NCBI RefSeq assembly: GCF_017498065.1
Contig: NZ_JAGDFX010000001.1
Span: forward strand, 1-64,000
Reading direction: 5' to 3'
DNA length: 64,000 bases
Origin: Oceanisphaera pacifica
Lineage (GTDB): Bacteria; Pseudomonadota; Gammaproteobacteria; Enterobacterales; Aeromonadaceae
Shown: positions 50,232 through 58,550 of the stretch, in pieces
How positions within the stretch are numbered: position 1 is the first letter of the stretch
Layout: every line of letters starts with the position of its first letter
Program-made: the position numbers and the translations under genes
The notes under the pieces: generated by a model
What the model was told of the DNA's origin: nothing
Databases searched by the model: none
Seen by the model: only the letters and a program-made list of their open reading frames with translations

Positions 50232-50256
50232 AAGGCGCCTCAAGGCGCCTTTTTTT
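50232..50256 (+). terminator. Rho-independent terminator after the Tim44-like gene
   Basis: Stem AAGGCGCC (50232-50239) and GGCGCCTT (50244-50251), loop TCAA, then a run of T to 50256. Confidence 0.85.
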
Positions 50257-50336
50257 GTGCCTAACGTTAGGCTCTGCTTTGTTAACTCACCGCTGACAGC
50301 TTAAAAGAGCAAGCCGACCCCGAGCGACTCCCTTTG

Positions 50337-50489
50337 GTCATTGCGAGGAGTGCAACGACGCGGCAATCCATTTAACAGACAGTAATAAGCTTGAAGCTAG
50401 AAGCCGAAAGTAAAACCAAAAATAAAAATGCCTCAGTGTTTTTGTTTAGCTTACCGCTTCCAGCTCTAAGCTTCCGGCTTTCTATACGC
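50337..50489 (-). repeat. 153-bp repeat, copy 2 (inverted relative to 18019-18171)
   Basis: The reverse complement starts GCGTATAGAAAGCCGGAAGC and ends CTCGCAATGAC, the same length as copy 1 with about three substitutions. The left 34 bases are the TGGATTGCC repeat in reverse. Confidence 0.85.
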
Positions 50490-50647
50490 TGAGCGCCTGA
50501 CGAACAAAACCGCAGTTGTTCTTTAACGTAACGCGGTCAGCGTAAAGCGTATGGCTGTACTTTGGCTAAAGCGTGGGACTACAGAAAACAGCGTATTTTT
50601 TAACTGACCGCTGACAGCTAATGGCTTACAGCTACCCGAAGGGGATA

Positions 50648-50674
50648 GAGATCCTGAAACGAGTTCAGGATGAC
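50648..50674 (-). repeat. GTCATCCTGAAC-type palindrome, inverted copy
   Basis: GAGATCCTGAAACGAGTTCA followed by GGATGAC is the exact reverse complement of the core at 43578-43604. Confidence 0.75.
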
Positions 50675-50803
50675 AGCTAAAAAATGCGGCTTGGTTTGTC
50701 GTAGAGCGGTCGGCGTAAAGCGTATAGCTGTTCTTTTCCGGTTTTGTTTTTCGTACAGCGGTCGGCGTACAGCGTAAAGCTGCTCTTCCACCGTTAGAAA
50801 TGA

Positions 50804-50830
50804 AAAAAGCCTGCACGAGGCAGGCTTTTT
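50804..50830 (-). terminator. Terminator of the tRNA-Ser/tRNA-Arg transcript
   Basis: Stem AAAAAGCCTGC (50804-50814) and GCAGGCTTTTT (50820-50830) with a five-base loop. It lies four bases past the last tRNA-Arg on the minus strand. Confidence 0.87.
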
Positions 50831-50834
50831 AATA

Positions 50835-50911
50835 TGGCGCATCCTGGAGGATTCGAACCTCCGACCGCTCGGTTCGTAGCCGAGTACTCTATCCAGCTGA
50901 GCTAAGGATGC
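50835..50911 (-). tRNA. tRNA-Arg (ACG), third in the transcript
   Basis: 77 nucleotides with encoded CCA. The minus strand starts GCATCCTTAGCTCAGCTGGA, has CTACGAA around the anticodon ACG and a GGTTCGAATCC T arm. It closely matches E. coli argV/Q/Y/Z. Confidence 0.97.
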
Positions 50912-50973
50912 TTTTAAGATATTGTTTATAACAATGATGTTATAAGATAGCGCTTACGATTAACGCTGTAAAA

Positions 50974-51050
50974 TGGCGCATCCTGGAGGATTCGAACCTC
51001 CGACCGCTCGGTTCGTAGCCGAGTACTCTATCCAGCTGAGCTAAGGATGC
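50974..51050 (-). tRNA. tRNA-Arg (ACG), second in the transcript
   Basis: 77 nucleotides including CCA, identical to the copies on either side. The spacer to the next copy (TTAAGATATTGTTTATAACA and following bases) is repeated, giving a tandem unit of 139 bp. Confidence 0.97.
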
Positions 51051-51112
51051 TATTAAGATATTGTTTATAACAATGATGTTATAAGGTAGCGCTTGCTATT
51101 AACACTATAAAA

Positions 51113-51189
51113 TGGCGCATCCTGGAGGATTCGAACCTCCGACCGCTCGGTTCGTAGCCGAGTACTCTATCCAGCTGAGCTAAGGATGC
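51113..51189 (-). tRNA. tRNA-Arg (ACG), first of three
   Basis: 77 nucleotides including CCA, identical to the other two. It is separated from tRNA-Ser by six bases. Confidence 0.97.
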
Positions 51190-51195
51190 TAAATA

Positions 51196-51288
51196 TGGCG
51201 GTGAGGGAGGGATTCGAACCCTCGATGCGGCTACAAACCGCATACTCCCTTAGCAGGGGAGCGCCTTCAGCCTCTCGGCCACCTCACC
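51196..51288 (-). tRNA. tRNA-Ser (GCT)
   Basis: 93 nucleotides including CCA with a long variable arm. The minus strand begins GGTGAGGTGGCCGAGAGGCT, the anticodon loop is CTGCTAA (anticodon GCT), and the T arm has GGTTCGAATCC. It is the first gene of the unit, followed by three tRNA-Arg, the same order as serV-argVYZQ of E. coli downstream of csrA. Confidence 0.97.
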
Positions 51289-51304
51289 GTTGTTGTTGGG
51301 GTGC

Positions 51305-51332
51305 ATATTACGCTCAGACGAAAATAAGTCAA
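51305..51332 (-). promoter_or_regulatory. Predicted promoter of the tRNA-Ser/Arg operon
   Basis: The minus strand shows TTGACT (51327-51332), a 16-base spacer and TAATAT (51305-51310), followed by GCACCCC, a GC-rich discriminator. The tRNA begins 16 bases downstream. Confidence 0.72.
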
Positions 51333-51428
51333 ACCCTTTTCTTCGTTGTTTTGTTTGTTTGCACAGTCTTTAAACACTTTGCACCAAAAATCACCAACAA
51401 GAACAAAAAACACCCCAAAAACTTTCAA

Positions 51429-51620
51429 TTAATATTGTTCGTCTTCTGCCCCATCCTTCTCTGCCTGTATACGCATATAGATTTCTTCGCGATGCACAGA
51501 CACTTCTTTAGGAGCATTAACACCAATGCGTACCTGATTTCCCTTCACACCCAGTACAGTTACGGTGACTTCGTCACCAATCATTAGGGTTTCCCCTACT
51601 CGTCTTGTCAAAATCAGCAT
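51429..51620 (-). CDS. csrA: Carbon storage regulator CsrA
   Basis: A 63-residue RNA-binding regulator (E. coli 61) that binds GGA motifs in mRNA leaders. The sequence starts [16 protein letters not shown] and contains [29 protein letters not shown] with the key basic residues (R44-type Arg in VHRE). The Shine-Dalgarno is ACAGGAGC, which itself resembles a CsrA site and would allow autoregulation; that is inference. It lies between alaS and the tRNA-Ser gene, as in E. coli. Confidence 0.98.
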   Translation of the reverse strand: MLILTRRVGETLMIGDEVTVTVLGVKGNQVRIGVNAPKEVSVHREEIYMRIQAEKDGAEDEQY

Positions 51621-51814
51621 TTAGCTGCTCCTGTATCCATTATGTAATTGCTAATAATATATTTATTATCCGCTAAAGGGGTGCAAAAACCTAGCGTTAC
51701 CCTAAGGGATATTGATCTTTTACGGTTAAATTTTATTCTAAGTGCGCTATCTAGCCGCAACCCATTCAACCTTGGCTAACACTATAACCCTATGAGGGCT
51801 AAGCGTTTAAAATC

Positions 51815-51841
51815 AAGAGGCCTGTCATAGACAGGCCTCTT
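51815..51841 (-). terminator. Terminator after alaS
   Basis: A 12-bp perfect stem AAGAGGCCTGTC (51815-51826) and GACAGGCCTCTT (51830-51841) with loop ATA. On the minus strand it is followed by GATTTTAAA, a weak T-tract. Confidence 0.7.
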
Positions 51842-51877
51842 GTATACTTTAGCAGCTTAATTTGAATCCTGTTACTA

Positions 51878-54499
51878 CTATAAGCGCTCGCTCAGCCAAG
51901 GTGTGACCGAAGCCAATGCACCAGGCAGCTGTGCAGGCTCTGTGCCACCCGCTTGGGCCATATCTGGGCGACCACCGCCTTTACCACCAACCTGCTGTGC
52001 GACTAGGTTGACGAGCTCACCGGCTTTCACCTTGTCAGTTAAATCTTTAGTGACACCAGCAATTAAGCTTATTTTGTCATTGTTCACCGTGGCTAACACC
52101 ACAATGCCCGACTGCAACTTCACTTTAAGATCATCCAAAGAGCCACGTAGCGACTTACCATCAGCACCGTTTAAGTCAGCCACCAGCACCTTAACGCCAT
52201 TCACCTCAGTCACCTGCTCTAACAAAGCGGTGCCTGCTTGAGCGGTGAGCTTGGCTTTTAGCTGCTCGACTTCTTTTTCTAATTGACGACTGCGATCTAA
52301 GGTTTGTTTTACCTTGTCGGCTACCGAAAACACATCACTTTTCACTAAGCCTGCCGTTTGGGCCAGCTCGTCATTTAACTGATGCAAATAAGCCAAGGCC
52401 GCATCACCGGTCACCGCTTCTATACGACGAATACCGGCGGCAATGCCACTTTCGGACACAATCTTGAACAGACCAATATCGCCAGTGCGCGCAACATGGG
52501 TGCCACCGCATAGCTCGGTAGAGGCGTCGCCCATAGAAACCACGCGCACTTCGTCGTCGTACTTCTCACCAAACAACGCCATGGCACCGGCATTTTTAGC
52601 CGCCTCAAGATCCATAAGCTGAGTGGCCACATCATAGTTGGCACGAATGTCTTTATTCACTCGCTCTTCCACTTCGCGCAGCTCTGCAGCTGTCATAGCT
52701 TCTAGATGTGAAAAGTCAAAACGCATGCGTTCAGCCTCAACCAGTGAGCCTTTTTGCGTGACATGATCACCCAGCAATTCGCGCAGGCGCGCATGCATCA
52801 GGTGGGTTACCGAGTGGTTAAGGGCAATGGCTTGACGGCGTTGGCTGTCTACTGCTGCCGTTACCGGCTCTCCAACTTCCACTGTGCCCAACTCTAGGGT
52901 GCCTAAATGCAAAATGCCATTACCGGCTTTTTGGGTGTTATTCACCACAAACAAGCCTTCTGTTAACTTAATAACCCCTGCATCGCCGACTTGACCGCCC
53001 GACTCAGCATAAAAAGGCGTTTGGTCTAACACCATGGCGCCTTCTTCACCGGCTATTAATGCCGATACTGCTTCGCCGTCTTTAAATAACGCCGTGACTT
53101 TGGCCGACTCCGCCAAATGCTCATAGCCGATAAAGTCAGTAGTGCCGTCCACTTTAATGGCTTTGGTGTAATCAATACCAAAGTTAGACGCTTCTTTCGC
53201 TCGCTCGCGCTGTTGTTGCATTAAGCTTTCAAAGCCAGCCTCATCTATGCTCAGCTCGCGGTCCCGCAATACATCGGCGGTTAAATCTGCCGGAAAACCA
53301 TAAGTGTCGTATAACTTAAACACCACCTCGCCTGGCAACACTTTGGCATCACCCAGCTCACTAATGGCGTCTTCTAATAGCTGTAAGCCACGACCCAGGG
53401 TGCGCGCAAACTGTTCTTCTTCTAAACGCAGCACTTTTTCAATAATGGCTCTTTGTGTATTGAGCTCTGGGTAGGCTTCGCCCATTTGCTCACACAAGGC
53501 ACCCACTAAGGTATAAAAGAACGACTGCTCAGCCCCCAGCTTACGGCCATGGCGCACGGCGCGGCGAATAATACGGCGCAATACATAGCCACGACCTTCA
53601 TTAGAAGGCATAACCCCATCGGCAATTAAGAAGGCACAAGAGCGAATATGATCCGCAATTACTTGCAGCGATTTACTGTTAATGTCTTGGGTACCCACAG
53701 CCACGGCAGCGGCTTTAATTAGCGCTTGAAAGAGGTCAATTTCGTAGTTGGAATGCACGCCCTGCAAAATAGTGGCTATGCGCTCCAGCCCCATACCCGT
53801 GTCTACCGAAGGCTTAGGCAAAGGCTCCATGGTGCCGTCTGCATGACGGTTAAACTGCATGAATACCAGGTTCCAAATTTCAATATAGCGGTCGCCATCT
53901 TCTTCTGGACTGCCCGGAGGACCACCCCAAATGTGTTCACCATGATCGTAGAAAATTTCACTACAAGGTCCACAGGGGCCAGTATCACCCATGGTCCAAA
54001 AGTTGTCAGACTGATACTTTCCGCCATTGTCACCAATACGGATGATGCGCTCTTCTGGCACGCCCATTTTTTTAGACCAAATATCAAAGGCTTCATCATC
54101 GGTTTCATACACAGTGACCCAAAGCTTTTCTTTGGGCAACTTAATCACCTCGGTTAAAAACTCCCATGCAAAAAGAATCACCTCTTGCTTAAAGTAATCA
54201 CCAAAACTGAAGTTACCCAACATTTCAAAAAATGTATGGTGGCGCGCGGTATAGCCAACATTTTCTAAGTCATTATGCTTACCACCGGCACGCACGCAGC
54301 GCTGCGAGCTTACGGCGCGAGTGTAAGCGCGCTGTTCAACACCTAAAAACAAGTCTTTAAACTGGTTCATACCGGCATTGGTGAATAATAAGGTAGGGTC
54401 ATTGTGCGGCACCAACGAGCTCGAGCTCACTATTTGGTGATCTTGCTGGCGAAAATATTCGAGAAACGCATTGCGTAACTCTGATGTGGTCATCTGCAT
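51878..54499 (-). CDS. alaS: Alanyl-tRNA synthetase
   Basis: An 873-residue class II synthetase (E. coli 876). The catalytic domain starts [24 protein letters not shown]-like and contains [17 protein letters not shown] and [17 protein letters not shown]. The editing domain has the zinc-binding HSVTHLMHA and [10 protein letters not shown]. The C-Ala domain ends with [15 protein letters not shown]. The first ATG was kept because AGGA lies six bases upstream. It sits between recX and csrA. Confidence 0.98.
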   Translation of the reverse strand: MQMTTSELRNAFLEYFRQQDHQIVSSSSLVPHNDPTLLFTNAGMNQFKDLFLGVEQRAYTRAVSSQRCVRAGGKHNDLENVGYTARHHTFFEMLGNFSFGDYFKQEVILFAWEFLTEVIKLPKEKLWVTVYETDDEAFDIWSKKMGVPEERIIRIGDNGGKYQSDNFWTMGDTGPCGPCSEIFYDHGEHIWGGPPGSPEEDGDRYIEIWNLVFMQFNRHADGTMEPLPKPSVDTGMGLERIATILQGVHSNYEIDLFQALIKAAAVAVGTQDINSKSLQVIADHIRSCAFLIADGVMPSNEGRGYVLRRIIRRAVRHGRKLGAEQSFFYTLVGALCEQMGEAYPELNTQRAIIEKVLRLEEEQFARTLGRGLQLLEDAISELGDAKVLPGEVVFKLYDTYGFPADLTADVLRDRELSIDEAGFESLMQQQRERAKEASNFGIDYTKAIKVDGTTDFIGYEHLAESAKVTALFKDGEAVSALIAGEEGAMVLDQTPFYAESGGQVGDAGVIKLTEGLFVVNNTQKAGNGILHLGTLELGTVEVGEPVTAAVDSQRRQAIALNHSVTHLMHARLRELLGDHVTQKGSLVEAERMRFDFSHLEAMTAAELREVEERVNKDIRANYDVATQLMDLEAAKNAGAMALFGEKYDDEVRVVSMGDASTELCGGTHVARTGDIGLFKIVSESGIAAGIRRIEAVTGDAALAYLHQLNDELAQTAGLVKSDVFSVADKVKQTLDRSRQLEKEVEQLKAKLTAQAGTALLEQVTEVNGVKVLVADLNGADGKSLRGSLDDLKVKLQSGIVVLATVNNDKISLIAGVTKDLTDKVKAGELVNLVAQQVGGKGGGRPDMAQAGGTEPAQLPGALASVTPWLSERL

Positions 54500-54637
54500 G
54501 GGTGATCCTGCTTAATTACGGGGTTCATAGGCGTTAATCTTGCTAATTTAAAAGGTATCGGCGCTAATGTAAAATGCAGCCGCACTTTTGCACCCGCTTT
54601 AAAAGGAGTATTGGCGCATTATGGCCTTGGTTAACGG

Positions 54638-55117
54638 CTAATTAGTGTCGTCTTGTGCGGCGGTTTCAAATGCATAGCGCACTTGATCAGAGTTAAAACC
54701 ACGGCTTTGCAAATAGCGCAATCGTTTGGCTTTTTCTTTTATATCACTAATGTGTGGGTCTCTAAAGCGAGACTGATAACATGCGAGCGCTAGCTCAAAC
54801 CAATCGGTTTCATCTTCTTCAAGGGCCAGATCAATAAGACTCTCTGCTACCCCTTTGCGCTTTAACTCCATACGAATGCGCATGGGCCCGTGTCGCTTAA
54901 ACACATGTTGGCGCACCTGCACCCGAGCAAAGCGCTCATCACACTGCCATTGTTGTTCCACTAACTTATCCAGTGCGGCGTTAATCAATTCATTATCAAA
55001 TTGACGTAAGCGCAACTTTTGCGCCAGCTCAAGGCGGCTATGATCACGGCGCGATAATAACCCGAGCGCGCTGTGCCATAAGGCTTCGGGGGTGAGTTGT
55101 TCTGGTTTTTTCTGCAT
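54638..55117 (-). CDS. recX: Regulatory protein RecX
   Basis: A 159-residue inhibitor of RecA filament growth. Three-helix RecX repeats are visible: ALGLLSRRDHSRLELAQKLR, then DERFARVQVRQHVFKRHGPMRI with LKRKGV, and a third with KAKRLRYLQSRGFNSDQVRYAFE. It lies 70 bases after recA, past a hairpin that would lower its expression relative to recA, as in E. coli. Confidence 0.96.
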   Translation of the reverse strand: MQKKPEQLTPEALWHSALGLLSRRDHSRLELAQKLRLRQFDNELINAALDKLVEQQWQCDERFARVQVRQHVFKRHGPMRIRMELKRKGVAESLIDLALEEDETDWFELALACYQSRFRDPHISDIKEKAKRLRYLQSRGFNSDQVRYAFETAAQDDTN

Positions 55118-55160
55118 CGTAAAAGTGTAACGGATTTCTTGGCCAAAGCGCCATAAAACA

Positions 55161-55182
55161 AAGGCCGGGTTGCCCCGGCCTT
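55161..55182 (-). terminator. Leaky terminator between recA and recX
   Basis: Stem AAGGCCGGG (55161-55169) and CCCGGCCTT (55174-55182) with loop TTGC. On the minus strand it is followed by TGTTTTATGG. The T-tract is interrupted, which suits partial read-through into recX. Confidence 0.78.
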
Positions 55183-55187
55183 AATGG

Positions 55188-56258
55188 TTAAAACTCTTCG
55201 TTTTCATCTGTGGGGAAAGGTGCACCCAGTGCCCCTGGGGCGTCTTCTGGTTTAGTTTGTTCTTCACCTGGCTTAAGCAACAGCATATCGCGCAGTGAAG
55301 TCTCTATTTCATTAGAAATATCAGTATGCTCTAACAAATACTTAATAGAGTTAGCTTTACCCTGGCCAATTTTATTGCCCTTATAGCTATACCAAGCACC
55401 GGCTTTATCAACCAGCTTGTGCTTCACGCCCAGCTCAACCAGCTCGCCTTGCTTAGATATACCTTCGCCATAAATAATTTGAAATTCAGCTTGTTTAAAG
55501 GGCGGTGCAACTTTGTTTTTCACCACTTTTACGCGGGTTTCGTTACCCACAATTTCATCGCCTTCTTTAACCGCCCCAATACGACGAATATCCAAACGCA
55601 CAGAGGAGTAAAACTTAAGCGCGTTACCACCAGTGGTGGTTTCTGGGCTACCAAACATCACCCCAATCTTCATACGAATTTGGTTAATAAACACCACTAA
55701 GCAGTTAGCCGATTTAATGTTACTGGTTAGCTTACGCAGCGCCTGAGACATTAAACGTGCCTGAAGACCTACGTGGGAGTCACCCATTTCGCCTTCAATT
55801 TCAGCTCGTGGTGTGAGTGCCGCCACCGAGTCGACAATAATCACGTCTACCGCGCCTGAGCGCACTAACATGTCGCAAATTTCTAAGGCTTGCTCACCGG
55901 TATCTGGCTGCGACACCAATAAGTCATCAACATTAACGCCCAATTTAGCAGCGTATAAAGGATCCAGCGCATGCTCGGCATCCACAAAGGCACACACTTT
56001 GCCATCGCGTTGCGCTTCAGCAATCACTTGCAAAGTAAGCGTAGTTTTACCCGAAGATTCAGGGCCATAAATTTCAACCACGCGGCCCATGGGTAAGCCA
56101 CCAATACCTAAGGCAATATCCAAAGACAAAGACCCAGTAGAAACAGAGTCTATGTTTAGCGCTTTATTATCACCCAAGCGCATAATAGAGCCTTTACCAA
56201 ATTGTTTTTCAATTTGACCAAGGGCGGCGGTTAAGGCTTTTTCTTTATTTTGATCCAT
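55188..56258 (-). CDS. recA: Recombinase RecA
   Basis: A 356-residue RecA (E. coli 353). Walker A is GPESSGKTT at residues 65-73. [29 protein letters not shown]-type L1/L2 loop regions are intact, and the C-terminal tail is acidic (DENEEF). GGAG precedes the ATG by six bases. The promoter contains a LexA box in its spacer. The gene order pncC-recA-recX-alaS is the enteric one. Confidence 0.99.
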   Translation of the reverse strand: MDQNKEKALTAALGQIEKQFGKGSIMRLGDNKALNIDSVSTGSLSLDIALGIGGLPMGRVVEIYGPESSGKTTLTLQVIAEAQRDGKVCAFVDAEHALDPLYAAKLGVNVDDLLVSQPDTGEQALEICDMLVRSGAVDVIIVDSVAALTPRAEIEGEMGDSHVGLQARLMSQALRKLTSNIKSANCLVVFINQIRMKIGVMFGSPETTTGGNALKFYSSVRLDIRRIGAVKEGDEIVGNETRVKVVKNKVAPPFKQAEFQIIYGEGISKQGELVELGVKHKLVDKAGAWYSYKGNKIGQGKANSIKYLLEHTDISNEIETSLRDMLLLKPGEEQTKPEDAPGALGAPFPTDENEEF

Positions 56259-56302
56259 GAAGGCTCCGCTGATTAAGCTAATGCGTCTAAATATACAACC
56301 TG

Positions 56303-56330
56303 AGTATACTGGTTATTCATACAGTGACAA
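56303..56330 (-). promoter_or_regulatory. recA promoter with LexA (SOS) box
   Basis: The minus strand shows TTGTCA (56325-56330) and TATACT (56303-56308) with a 16-base spacer. That spacer (56309-56324) reads CTGTATGAATAACCAG, which matches the LexA consensus CTGT-N8-ACAG with one mismatch. LexA bound here would block RNA polymerase directly. Confidence 0.88.
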
Positions 56331-56367
56331 GTTTACATTCACTAATTTAGTGATATTGGCACTTTGC

Positions 56368-56871
56368 TTAGTTTGATGCCAGTAACAGCGCCAAACAATC
56401 TTCGAGTGCCGCCACTATGGTTTGCTGGCGTATACTTATTCTATCACCCGTTAGCTGTAACAACCGCGTGTGAGTGTGATTGCTGTTTGCCAAATAACAG
56501 GCCAGCCACACTGTGCCCACCGGTTTATCTGGGCTACCCCCTCCAGGCCCTGCAACGCCGCTTACTGCCACCCCCACAGCATCGCCACTGTGCGCGCACG
56601 CGCCTTGGGCCATGGCGGCCACCACAGATTCACTCACAGCACCATCACGCTCGATTACCCTTGCGTCAACGCCCAGCATCTTAGTTTTAGCCGCATTAGA
56701 GTAGGTCACAAAACCTTGTTCAAACCAGGATGAACTGCCAGCAATATCGGTAATCGCGCAGGCAATCCCCCCGCCTGTACAAGACTCTGCCGTGGTAATG
56801 GTTAAGCCTTGCGCCACTAAAGCTTCGCCTAACAGCTCGGCTAACTGGTAAGAATTCGCTTTTGCAGACAT
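56368..56871 (-). CDS. pncC: Nicotinamide-nucleotide amidase (CinA C-terminal family)
   Basis: A 167-residue enzyme that deamidates NMN to nicotinate mononucleotide. TTAESCTGGGIA contains the nucleophilic Ser, and GFVTYSNAAKTKMLGV, GAVSESVV, VSGVAGPGGG and KPVGTVW are family signatures. The ATG at 56871 was chosen with GGAG about ten bases upstream; in-frame GTG codons upstream are less likely. Only the CinA C-terminal domain is present, as in enteric PncC. It lies upstream of recA, with the recA promoter between them. Confidence 0.94.
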   Translation of the reverse strand: MSAKANSYQLAELLGEALVAQGLTITTAESCTGGGIACAITDIAGSSSWFEQGFVTYSNAAKTKMLGVDARVIERDGAVSESVVAAMAQGACAHSGDAVGVAVSGVAGPGGGSPDKPVGTVWLACYLANSNHTHTRLLQLTGDRISIRQQTIVAALEDCLALLLASN

Positions 56872-56900
56872 CACTATCACTCTCCTTTAATGCTAAACAT

Positions 56901-57635
56901 TTAACTGGCTATGCCGCCCATTACGCCTTGCACTAACACCACTATGGCAGAAACGGCCGAGATAAATAAAATGGCAGGTCGCGCACTTTGCGCGCTGATC
57001 ACTCGCTCTAAATGGCGCGATAACCAAAAGCCTACCACCACACCGGGTATCATTTTTAAGATTAAGGAAACACTGACCAGCTCTGCCCCACCATTTAACC
57101 ACAGCATCACCAAAGAAATGGGCGTACCCACTAAAAAGAAAGCGGCAATTTCATTACGGGCCGTTAGCCGCGCCTCATGTTGATATAAAAGCGCAATCGG
57201 CGGACCACCCACAGAGGTTGACGTGCCCAGCACCCCCGATAAAAAGCCCGCCACCGTTAAACTCACCTTATTAAGGGGCAGCGAATAGCGGCGTAAACTC
57301 AACCACACCGCCAACAACAAAGCCGAGCCAAAAAATAAACTGAGTTGCCAAGCTGCAATGCTCACCAACAACAAAGCGCCACACCAAGAGCCCGGCAAGC
57401 GCGCCAATATGGCAGGAAAAACACGCCGCCAATTAAGCGTATGGCGCTGCTTAACCACCACTATTAACGACAACATCCAGCCCAGCATTAACACAGGCCC
57501 AGGCATATAAGCGGGATCAATTAAATACAACAAAGGCGCGGCCAACAGGCCAAAACCAATGCCCACCCACGCCTGCACCACAATACTGCAGGTAACAATC
57601 AACAGCGCCAGCAACTCAAGGGAAGAATACAGCAT
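56901..57635 (-). CDS. TauE/SafE family permease
   Basis: A 244-residue membrane protein with about seven or eight hydrophobic segments and the family's internal duplication. The first half shows WVGIGFGLLAAPLLYLIDP and the second GFLSGVLGTSTSVGGPPIALL. The family exports or imports sulfite, sulfoacetate or other organosulfur anions. The substrate here is unknown. The start was moved to the ATG at 57635, with AGGA eight bases upstream; a TTG lies five codons earlier. pncC follows after 29 bases. Confidence 0.88.
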   Translation of the reverse strand: MLYSSLELLALLIVTCSIVVQAWVGIGFGLLAAPLLYLIDPAYMPGPVLMLGWMLSLIVVVKQRHTLNWRRVFPAILARLPGSWCGALLLVSIAAWQLSLFFGSALLLAVWLSLRRYSLPLNKVSLTVAGFLSGVLGTSTSVGGPPIALLYQHEARLTARNEIAAFFLVGTPISLVMLWLNGGAELVSVSLILKMIPGVVVGFWLSRHLERVISAQSARPAILFISAVSAIVVLVQGVMGGIAS

Positions 57636-57725
57636 GCTTAATTCCTGCAAATAAAAACCGCCAGTCTAGCACACAGCTCCCAACCTCCACCGTAAAGGGA
57701 TTGGGGATTAGCTCGAAGCTGAAAC

Positions 57726-57777
57726 AAAAAAACACCCAAGGCGTAACAGAAGTATGTCTGTATTGCGATTGGGTGTT
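57726..57777 (-). terminator. Terminator after the unknown two-gene unit
   Basis: Outer stem AACACCCAA (57731-57739) and TTGGGTGTT (57769-57777), inner stem ACAGA / TCTGT, and seven T residues on the minus strand (57726-57732). It ends the transcript of 58550-60271 and 57801-58550. Confidence 0.8.
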
Positions 57778-57800
57778 CAATGTCATAGGCTCAAATGTAA

Positions 57801-58550
57801 CTATCGACTTCCAGCCCCTTGGCTAGAGCGCACGCTATTTTCGACTAAAATACCGGCCCCTAAACGATTAATCTCGCCCCACAGTTCTTCATCAATTTCG
57901 ATGCCGTTATCTATAATATATTCTTTATTGTCGGCTAGGTCTTCAGGACTCATATAGCGAGCATTACGATTGCCCTTGGAACGCTGTAATGAACCTGATA
58001 AATCGACCCGAGAGCTACAAATAATCGTTAATGCCTGAGCTTCATCTGGGCTAGTGATAAGGTTTGTTGCCGCCTCACTAAAGCTTGGGTAACGCTCTCC
58101 GGCTTTAATGCCTGCTGCATATTCTTTCACCGTCTTGCTGCCATTTTGCCAATAGGCCGTTACACTAATGCCTCGCCGCCCGCAATCGGTTAGCGCTTTA
58201 AGTGCAAACATACGATTATGACAGTTATGCACAGTAATGGTGGCAATGCCACTTTCTAGCGCCTTAGCGTGAGCCAAATCAACCGAAGAGGCGATACAGT
58301 TAAGTGCACTACGACCATTACTATCAATAATGGCCGATGTACTGTCTTCATAGACCACGGTACTCAGCGGCTTATCAAAATCAACACCTATATAAGGTAA
58401 TGCACGTTGTAATTCAGCCAGCCCATTAAGACCATGCTTTTCAAGCCAAAGCACCATATTCGCCGCATCTTCATAGTTACCCACAAAGTAACCGGAAGCC
58501 TCAAAACAACGTCGCAACGCCGCTTTTAATTCATTCATTGACACTTGCAT
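57801..58550 (-). CDS. Unknown protein, possibly DUF3726; resembles Ldh_2-type dehydrogenases
   Basis: A 249-residue soluble protein. I cannot name it with certainty. Residues 5-53 (NELKAALRRCFEASG ... ANMVLWLEKHGLNGLAEL) and 91-113 (DLAHAKALESGIATITVHNC) look like the matching parts of the malate/L-lactate dehydrogenase 2 family, where an SHG His is catalytic; here the aligned residues would be KHG, His39. The C-terminal half is different and shorter than that family, so loss or change of activity is possible. The ATG at 58550 overlaps the upstream stop (TGATG) and has AGGAGA before it. Coupling to the 573-residue gene is strong. Confidence 0.6.
   Translation of the reverse strand: MQVSMNELKAALRRCFEASGYFVGNYEDAANMVLWLEKHGLNGLAELQRALPYIGVDFDKPLSTVVYEDSTSAIIDSNGRSALNCIASSVDLAHAKALESGIATITVHNCHNRMFALKALTDCGRRGISVTAYWQNGSKTVKEYAAGIKAGERYPSFSEAATNLITSPDEAQALTIICSSRVDLSGSLQRSKGNRNARYMSPEDLADNKEYIIDNGIEIDEELWGEINRLGAGILVENSVRSSQGAGSR

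Larger units (their letters stand above)
50257..50803. repeat. Repeat-rich gene-free region before the tRNA-Arg cluster
   Basis: About 550 bp. It contains the inverted 153-bp repeat (50337-50489), three GGTCAGCGTAAAGCGTATGG-type palindromes (about 50525-50560, 50700-50735 and 50748-50792), an AGCTGTCAGC-type word near 50605-50640 and the inverted GTCATCCTGAAC repeat (50648-50674). No gene is credible. Confidence 0.75.

Noticed and set aside
50835-51189. Possible CRISPR-like array because of regular repeats
   Set aside because: The repeats are three tRNA-Arg genes with similar spacers; no cas genes are present.
51186-51587. 133-residue open frame on the plus strand across tRNA-Ser
   Set aside because: It is antisense to tRNA-Ser and csrA. 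The VREGFEPSMRL segment is the typical false translation of a tRNA-Ser complement found in many databases.
57801-58550. Calling this an active malate/lactate dehydrogenase
   Set aside because: The similarity is partial, the C-terminal half differs, and the catalytic motif is altered, so only a resemblance is reported.
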